From positions 1-10,412 of the forward strand of contig DAOWME010000092.1 of assembly GCA_030643245.1 (NCBI GenBank): a DNA stretch of 10,412 bases, in the 5' to 3' direction. The notes below the pieces were generated by a model. The model was not told the origin of the DNA. It saw nothing but the letters and a program-made list of their open reading frames with translations, and did no database searches. Positions 5,578 through 10,412 of the stretch are shown in pieces (the first letter of the stretch is position 1; every line of letters begins with the position of its first letter). The position numbers and the translations under genes are program-made. The stretch comes from Deltaproteobacteria bacterium (GTDB lineage: Bacteria > Desulfobacterota > UBA8473).

Positions 5578-5844
5578 TTGATTGTTAGGGAATCCTTCAC
5601 TATCAAGAATGAGCTGGGAGTGCATGTTCGACCTGCAACGAAACTTGTAAAGACCGCCAGCAAATTTGATTCGGATATTTGCATTTTGAAGGATGAACTG
5701 GAGGTTGACGCCAAGAGCATAATGGGGATACTGATGTTGGCAGCTTCCCAGGGAAGCAGAATTATTGTGCGGGCGGAAGGCAGGGATGCCAGAGAAGCTT
5801 TGGATGAACTGGGATGCCTAATAGAGGATGGATTTGGGGAATAA
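5578..5844 (+). CDS. ptsH: Phosphocarrier protein HPr
   Basis: HPr receives a phosphoryl group from enzyme I on a His and passes it on in the cytoplasm. The active loop is NELGVHVRPATKL, with His16 when the TTG at 5578 is used as start. The second conserved site is DAKSIMGILMLAA, with Ser47, matching Ser46 that HPr kinase can phosphorylate. The end, EALDELGCLIEDGFGE, fits the last helix. From TTG 5578 the protein is 88 residues, the normal size, and AGAGGG stands 6 bases before it; a TTG at 5539 would add 13 residues with a weaker site. The gap to ptsI is 5 bases, so the two are translated together. Without EII genes nearby, a regulatory role or a distant mannose-type permease is possible. 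Confidence 0.92.
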   Translation: MIVRESFTIKNELGVHVRPATKLVKTASKFDSDICILKDELEVDAKSIMGILMLAASQGSRIIVRAEGRDAREALDELGCLIEDGFGE

Positions 5845-5849
5845 AAGGG

Positions 5850-7634
5850 ATGGAACATAAGAGAAAAGAGGATTACATCATAAAAGGGATCGTAGGCTCG
5901 CCCGGCATAGTCATTGGGAAGGCCCGAACTGTCGATCGGAAAAAGATAGATATTTTTACATATCGACTTATCAGTGAGACTGAAGTGCCTTCAGAAGAGG
6001 AACGATTCAAATATGCTGTTGAAACGTCTAAGGAGCAGTGTTCAAGGGCAAAGGAAGATATGCTGAGTCAGGATGCCAAAGACGTGGCTCATATTATGGA
6101 TGCGCATTTAATGATCCTTGAAGACAGGATGCTTATTGACGAAACCATAAAGCGGATAAGAGAGGAAAAGATCAATGTCGAGTGGGCCTTAGAGATCACC
6201 CTGCAAAAGCTTCTAAGGGCTTTCAAGGAGATAGACGATGAGTATTTGAGCTCAAGGGATAGTGACATTGGTCATGTTGGGGCTAGGATCTTCAGGAATC
6301 TTCTTGGAAAGGAGGAAGAGAGTTTTGCCAATTTGAAAGAAAAGGTCATTGTCGTTGCCCACGATTTGTCGCCGGCTGATACTGTCCAGATGAGCAAGGA
6401 TAAGGTTATCGGGTTTGTGACTGATATGGGTGGAAGGACATCTCATACGGCAATTATAGCAAGGGCGCTGGAGATTCCGGCTGTGCTCGGCCTGGAGAAG
6501 GTTACCGAAGCGGTGGAGAAGGGGGACTCCCTTGTAGTTGACGGCACAACGGGAATAGTCATAATAAACCCTTCAAAGGCTATATTAAATGAGTATCTAG
6601 AGAAGAAAAGGGATTATGAAAGTTTAGAAAAAGAACTCTTTAAGTATAAAGACTTGCCTGCAGAAACACCGGATGGGTTCAGAGTCAAGGTTGTTGCAAA
6701 TATAGAGTTGATTGAAGAGATCCCGTCTGTCTTGGAACACGGAGCCGAAGGCATAGGTTTGTATCGAACGGAATTCTTGTATTTGAATCGAAAGGAGCTT
6801 CCATCGGAGGAAGAACAATTTCAGGCCTATAAGGGTGTCGTGGAACAATTGCATCCTTATTCCGCTACGATTCGAACTCTAGACATCGGCGGGGATAAAT
6901 TCATTTCTCATCTCGAACTTGCCAAAGAGATGAACCCTGCTCTGGGTCTCAGGGCCATCAGGTTCTGCCTGAGAGAGGTAGAGATATTTAAGACCCAGCT
7001 GCGGGCAATTTTAAGGGCCAGTAACTTTGGAAAGGTAAAGGTGATATTCCCCATGATCTCCGGGGTTCAAGAGATCCTCCAGACAAAGGAGGTGCTGGAG
7101 GAGGTAAAAAACGAACTAAAGGCCACGGGGGTTCCGTTCGATACTGGTATAAAAATCGGAATAATGATAGAGATCCCGTCTGCTGTCACCCTTGCCGATA
7201 TCCTGGCCAGGGAGGTAGACTTTTTTAGCATTGGGACCAATGATCTAATACAATACTCGCTGGCCATCGATCGGGTAAACGAGCATGTCAGTTATCTTTA
7301 TGAACCGCTACATCCGGCGGTTCTGAGGTTGGTAAAGCAGGTGGTCGAGTGTGGACATAATGAGGGTATAAAGGTAGGAATGTGTGGAGAGATGGCAGGA
7401 GAACCCTTACACGTTCCAATCCTTTTGGGGTTGGGTTTGGATGAATTGAGCATGAATGCCCTCTCGGTTTTGCAGATCAAGAAGGTTATACGCTCCATAA
7501 CACATGAAGAGTCGAAGCAACTCTTGGACCATATCATGGGACTTGCCACAGCTTCAGAAATCGGGTCATTTATGAAGGCAGAAATGGGAAAGCGTTTCCC
7601 TATAGAATTTAGGAAATTAGAGGATGCGGATTGA
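5850..7634 (+). CDS. ptsI: PEP-protein phosphotransferase (PTS enzyme I)
   Basis: A 594-residue enzyme that takes phosphate from phosphoenolpyruvate and hands it to HPr. Residues from ATG 5850: N-terminal KGIVGSPGIVIGKA (12-25), HPr-binding helical region, then phospho-His site GGRTSHTAIIARALEIPAVL with His199. The C-terminal PEP-binding barrel shows GLYRTEFLYL, RTLDIGGDK, NPALGLRAIR, FSIGTNDLIQYSLAIDR and the catalytic Cys512 in GMCGEMAGEP. All key residues are present and the length is close to the usual 570-590. ATG 5850 is chosen because GGGGA lies 9 bases ahead and the protein then begins just before the family start; ATG 5814 would overlap ptsH by 31 bases. The metK gene follows after 45 bases. 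Confidence 0.97.
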   Translation: MEHKRKEDYIIKGIVGSPGIVIGKARTVDRKKIDIFTYRLISETEVPSEEERFKYAVETSKEQCSRAKEDMLSQDAKDVAHIMDAHLMILEDRMLIDETIKRIREEKINVEWALEITLQKLLRAFKEIDDEYLSSRDSDIGHVGARIFRNLLGKEEESFANLKEKVIVVAHDLSPADTVQMSKDKVIGFVTDMGGRTSHTAIIARALEIPAVLGLEKVTEAVEKGDSLVVDGTTGIVIINPSKAILNEYLEKKRDYESLEKELFKYKDLPAETPDGFRVKVVANIELIEEIPSVLEHGAEGIGLYRTEFLYLNRKELPSEEEQFQAYKGVVEQLHPYSATIRTLDIGGDKFISHLELAKEMNPALGLRAIRFCLREVEIFKTQLRAILRASNFGKVKVIFPMISGVQEILQTKEVLEEVKNELKATGVPFDTGIKIGIMIEIPSAVTLADILAREVDFFSIGTNDLIQYSLAIDRVNEHVSYLYEPLHPAVLRLVKQVVECGHNEGIKVGMCGEMAGEPLHVPILLGLGLDELSMNALSVLQIKKVIRSITHEESKQLLDHIMGLATASEIGSFMKAEMGKRFPIEFRKLEDAD

Positions 7635-7679
7635 TGATTTTTGGTGTTAATGGTTTAAACGGTTGCAAAGGAGAGTTCT

Positions 7680-8843
7680 ATGCCAGCTAAGAAATTTCTA
7701 TTTACTTCAGAATCGGTTACAGAGGGGCATCCTGATAAGATAGCCGATCAGATCTCCGACGCTATACTCGACACGATTATTGCGCAAGATCCGAAAGGGA
7801 GGGTAGCCTGTGAAACTCTTGTAACAACGGGAATGGCAATCATAGCAGGGGAGATTACTACTGTTTGCTATGTAGATATGCCGAAGATAGTAAGGGAAAC
7901 CATCAAAGAGATCGGGTATAATGATTCGTCCATGGGCTTTGATTGGGAAACCTGTGCCGTATTAACCTCCATTGACCAGCAGTCTCCCGATATAGCGCTT
8001 GGCGTGAATGCGGTCGACGGAAAAGATCAGGGGGCCGGCGACCAGGGTCTGATGTTTGGCTTTGCTTGTGACGAAACCCCGGAGTTGATGCCCATGCCGA
8101 TAGTCTATGCCCATAAACTGACCATGAGGTTGGCCAAGGTCAGAAAAGAGGGTATACTTGAATTCATTCGGCCGGATGGAAAATCCCAGGTCACCATTGC
8201 GTATGTGGATGGTAAGCCAACGAGGGTTGATGCGGTAGTCGTCTCTTCCCAGCATACCCCGGATGTGGGATACGCGTCGCTGAAAGAGGGGATAATCGAA
8301 GAGGTTATTAAGAAGGTTATCCCTAAGGATCTTTTGGATGAAGAGACCAAATACTACATTAATCCCACAGGACGGTTTGTTGTGGGCGGCCCTCAGGGGG
8401 ACTGCGGCTTGACCGGCAGGAAGATAATCGTAGATACTTATGGGGGACAGGGAAGCCACGGAGGCGGATGTTTTTCCGGAAAGGATCCCTCAAAAGTGGA
8501 CAGGAGCGCCTCCTATATGGCCCGTTACGTGGGAAAGAATATAGTGGCGGCAGGTCTGGCAAGAAGATGCGAGGTTCAAATGGCCTATGCAATCGGTGTG
8601 GCAGACCCTGTTTCAGTCATGGTAAATACCAATGGGACAGGCATCTTGCCCTCGGATAGAATTGTAGAGATAGTCGAGGAGAATTTTGACCTGAAACCCT
8701 CAAGAATAATAGAAGAACTGGACTTGCTAAGACCGATATATAAGAAGACCGCATGTTATGGTCATTTTGGAAGGACGGATCCTGATTTTACGTGGGAGAA
8801 GACCGACAAAGTTGACTTGCTGAAACGTGCTGCCGGTATATGA
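7680..8843 (+). CDS. metK: S-adenosylmethionine synthetase
   Basis: Makes S-adenosylmethionine from methionine and ATP in the cytoplasm, releasing phosphate and pyrophosphate. At 387 residues it is full length. Motifs in order: FTSESVTEGHPDKIADQISD (8-27, His17 and Asp19 at the active site), GAGDQGLMFGFACDE (118-132), the signature for ATP binding, then GPQGDCGLTGRKIIVDTYGG (237-256), HGGGCFSGKDPSKVDRSASY (260-279), the phosphate-binding loop, and ACYGHFGR near the end. Cys264 takes the place of the usual Ala in HGGGAFSGKD. The start ATG has AAAGGAGAG 6 bases ahead. It lies 45 bases after ptsI and 10 before ahcY, which consumes the product of SAM-dependent methylation. No SAM riboswitch can be seen in the short gap before it. 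Confidence 0.98.
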   Translation: MPAKKFLFTSESVTEGHPDKIADQISDAILDTIIAQDPKGRVACETLVTTGMAIIAGEITTVCYVDMPKIVRETIKEIGYNDSSMGFDWETCAVLTSIDQQSPDIALGVNAVDGKDQGAGDQGLMFGFACDETPELMPMPIVYAHKLTMRLAKVRKEGILEFIRPDGKSQVTIAYVDGKPTRVDAVVVSSQHTPDVGYASLKEGIIEEVIKKVIPKDLLDEETKYYINPTGRFVVGGPQGDCGLTGRKIIVDTYGGQGSHGGGCFSGKDPSKVDRSASYMARYVGKNIVAAGLARRCEVQMAYAIGVADPVSVMVNTNGTGILPSDRIVEIVEENFDLKPSRIIEELDLLRPIYKKTACYGHFGRTDPDFTWEKTDKVDLLKRAAGI

Positions 8844-8853
8844 GGAGGTTGAA

Positions 8854-10110
8854 ATGAATTTTGACATTACAGATATAGGCCTTGCAGAAAAGGGGAAACT
8901 CCGGATTGAGTGGGCAGGCAGGAGCATGCCGGTCCTGAATTCCATTAGAGAAAGGTTTCAAAAGGAAAAACCGCTAGAAGGGGTTAGAATTGCTGCCTGT
9001 CTTCATGTGACGACGGAGACTGCCGGGTTAATGAGAACCTTGAAGGCTGGAGGTGCCTCTGTTGTGGTTTGTGCATCCAACCCTCTAAGCACACAGGATG
9101 ATGTCACCGCATCTTTAGTTAAGGATTATGAGATCCCGGTATACGCAAGGAAGGGGGAAGATAATGAAATCTATTACCGGCATATAGATGCCACCCTGGA
9201 TATAGCGCCTATGATTACCATGGATGATGGCGCGGACTTGGTGTCCACGTTACATTCCAAAAGGACGGAACTGATTGATGGTATAGTTGCGGGAACGGAA
9301 GAGACCACCACTGGAATCATAAGACTTCGCAGCATGGCAGAGAAAGGGGTCCTGAGGTTCCCTATTATAGCGGTCAATGATGCCGACACAAAGCACCTTT
9401 TTGATAACCGTTACGGAACCGGGCAGAGTACAATCGATGGAATTATTCGAGCTACGAATCGTCTGCTGGCAGGATCCGTCTTCGTGGTCTGTGGATACGG
9501 CTGGTGTGGCAGAGGCGTCGCTATGAGGGCAAGGGGCATGGGCGCCAACGTAATAGTAACCGAGGTAGATCCCTTGAGGGGATTGGAGGCTGTAATGGAC
9601 GGGTACCGTGTCCTGCCCATTGGAGATGCGGCTAAAATCGGGGATTTCTTCTGTACACTTACAGGCGATATCAACGTTGTAAGGAAAGAGCACTTTCTTG
9701 CGATGAAAGATGGGGCTATCATAGCTAACTCAGGTCATTTTAATGTGGAACTGGAATTAACTGCGCTGGAAGAGATATGCAAGGGCAAGAGAGCGATTAG
9801 AGACTCTCTGGATGAGTTTACACTCTCCGATGGTCGCAATGTATATGTGCTTGGAGAAGGAAGGCTTGTTAATCTTGCGGCAGCGGAGGGACATCCCTCA
9901 AGTGTGATGGACATGAGCTTCGCAAATCAGGCATTGACCGCGGAGTATTTGGCAAGAAATGGCAATAAATTAGAAAATAAGGTGTATAAGGTCCCTGCAG
10001 AAATAGACAAGAGGATAGCAAGGCTCAAGCTTGACTCCATGGGTATAAAGATAGACACACTGACGGAGGAGCAGGAAGAGTATCTGGCATCTTGGGAGTC
10101 GGGAACATAG
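8854..10110 (+). CDS. ahcY: Adenosylhomocysteinase (S-adenosylhomocysteine hydrolase)
   Basis: Reversibly splits S-adenosylhomocysteine into homocysteine and adenosine with bound NAD, removing the inhibitor left by methyltransferases. The protein has 418 residues from ATG 8854. Substrate-domain marks: CLHVTTETAGLM (His51), NPLSTQDDV (76-84), MDDGADL (Asp125, Asp126), GTEETTTGIIRL (Glu150) and VNDADTKHLFDNRYGTGQS (Lys180, Asp184). The NAD fold has GYGWCGRGVAMRARGMGA (214-231), and SGHFN (His295) closes the site. It ends ...EEYLASWESGT, without the longer C-terminal tail and internal insertion of mammalian and many proteobacterial forms, so it resembles the short archaeal/thermophile type. GAGGAGG stands 5 bases before the ATG; an in-frame start at 8827 would overlap metK and is rejected. 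Confidence 0.97.
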   Translation: MNFDITDIGLAEKGKLRIEWAGRSMPVLNSIRERFQKEKPLEGVRIAACLHVTTETAGLMRTLKAGGASVVVCASNPLSTQDDVTASLVKDYEIPVYARKGEDNEIYYRHIDATLDIAPMITMDDGADLVSTLHSKRTELIDGIVAGTEETTTGIIRLRSMAEKGVLRFPIIAVNDADTKHLFDNRYGTGQSTIDGIIRATNRLLAGSVFVVCGYGWCGRGVAMRARGMGANVIVTEVDPLRGLEAVMDGYRVLPIGDAAKIGDFFCTLTGDINVVRKEHFLAMKDGAIIANSGHFNVELELTALEEICKGKRAIRDSLDEFTLSDGRNVYVLGEGRLVNLAAAEGHPSSVMDMSFANQALTAEYLARNGNKLENKVYKVPAEIDKRIARLKLDSMGIKIDTLTEEQEEYLASWESGT

Positions 10111-10412
10111 GGAAAGGTAAGGGTCGAGGCCGAAATAACTTCCCCATTTGTACATCTCATCTTCAGGCCATCCCCCGATCGGGGTCGAGGACAGGCTTTG
10201 ACCGATCTTCAAACACAAAATTCTCGAAATAGGTAAGACTATTCCTGTGGTTTTGTATTTTCAGATCGAACAAATCTGACCTAAATCTGAGCGCCAACTT
10301 GAGGAAGTTATTTTGGCCCCGCCCCTTACTGGAGAAATAGCTCGGAATAAGAGACTGAGAGGCCAGATCATAAAGCTCAAGAAGAATATTTAATATTTAA
10401 GATGTGCCCCTC
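10111..10412. other. Region after ahcY with no recognisable gene
   Basis: No open frame here looks like a protein on either strand. It contains a 12-base palindrome (10173-10184), a small inverted repeat TCAGAT-N7-ATCTGA (10261-10279) with a further AAATCTGA copy just after it, and an AT-rich end with AATATTTAATATTT near 10386-10399. A terminator for the pts-metK-ahcY cluster is expected here, but no hairpin followed by a T run was found. Confidence 0.5.
10173..10184. repeat. Palindrome CCCCGATCGGGG after ahcY
   Basis: A perfect 12-base palindrome lies 63 bases after the ahcY stop. As a self-complementary block without a loop it would make a poor RNA hairpin, and no T run follows. It may be a protein-binding site or chance. 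Confidence 0.4.

Noticed and set aside
5814..5849. Earlier start for ptsI inside ptsH
   Set aside because: The added residues MPNRGWIWGIKG are read from ptsH DNA and do not look like an enzyme I start.
7635..7679. SAM or SAH riboswitch before metK or ahcY
   Set aside because: The gaps of 45 and 10 bases are too short for a known aptamer plus expression platform.
7962..8459. 165-codon reverse open frame opposite metK
   Set aside because: Antisense shadow of a strongly conserved gene; no ribosome site and no recognisable motif.
8827..8853. Earlier start for ahcY inside metK
   Set aside because: It overlaps metK by 17 bases and has no ribosome site, while ATG 8854 has GAGGAGG at ideal spacing and matches the family start.
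1..10412. CRISPR array, toxin-antitoxin pair or defence island
   Set aside because: No regularly spaced direct repeats and no gene with nuclease, antitoxin or defence motifs beyond the DHH phosphoesterase, which fits a housekeeping role.

Overview
The window looks like a chromosomal piece from a Gram-negative anaerobe of the Desulfobacterota (former Deltaproteobacteria). This rests on the tandem ptsH-ptsI-metK-ahcY order, the short (418-residue) form of S-adenosylhomocysteine hydrolase, and an OmpA/DUF4398 lipoprotein paired with a small sll1863-type coiled-coil protein. It is inference from recalled gene neighbourhoods, not a computed phylogeny.

Left part (1-2500): an AT-rich leader (1-401) holds a near-perfect ribosome binding site followed by a four-codon open frame. 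A 95-residue coiled-coil protein (402-689) follows, then a 491-residue OmpA-like lipoprotein (784-2259). After the lipoprotein, the end of the coiled-coil gene and the leader before the next gene occur a second time (2321-2500), so an older duplication is visible as a 3' gene remnant with its conserved downstream leader.

Middle part (2493-3911): a 344-bp, internally deleted IS1595-family (ISXO2-like) element with matching terminal inverted repeats and an 8-bp target duplication sits exactly on the start codon of a small lipoprotein gene. The duplication contains the ATG, so the coding sequence is kept while its ribosome binding site is cut off. The lipoprotein is also shortened at its 3' end by a junction with a zinc-ribbon transposase fragment. 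That fragment in turn abuts a fragment of a DHA2-type MFS exporter. This is a graveyard of gene pieces joined end to end.

Right part (3912-10412): a reverse-strand DHH/DHHA1 phosphoesterase (4004-5005) is separated by a 570-base gap from a forward four-gene cluster: HPr (ptsH), enzyme I (ptsI), S-adenosylmethionine synthetase (metK) and S-adenosylhomocysteine hydrolase (ahcY). The four are closely spaced and probably co-transcribed. HPr and enzyme I form the soluble PEP phosphorelay; MetK and AhcY make SAM and clear its product SAH. No sugar permease (EII) is in the window. The last 300 bases hold no recognisable gene.

I found no CRISPR array, tRNA, rRNA or clear new defence system. The most informative signals are the start-codon-restoring insertion, the duplicated leader with a conserved dyad, and the stacked gene remnants.
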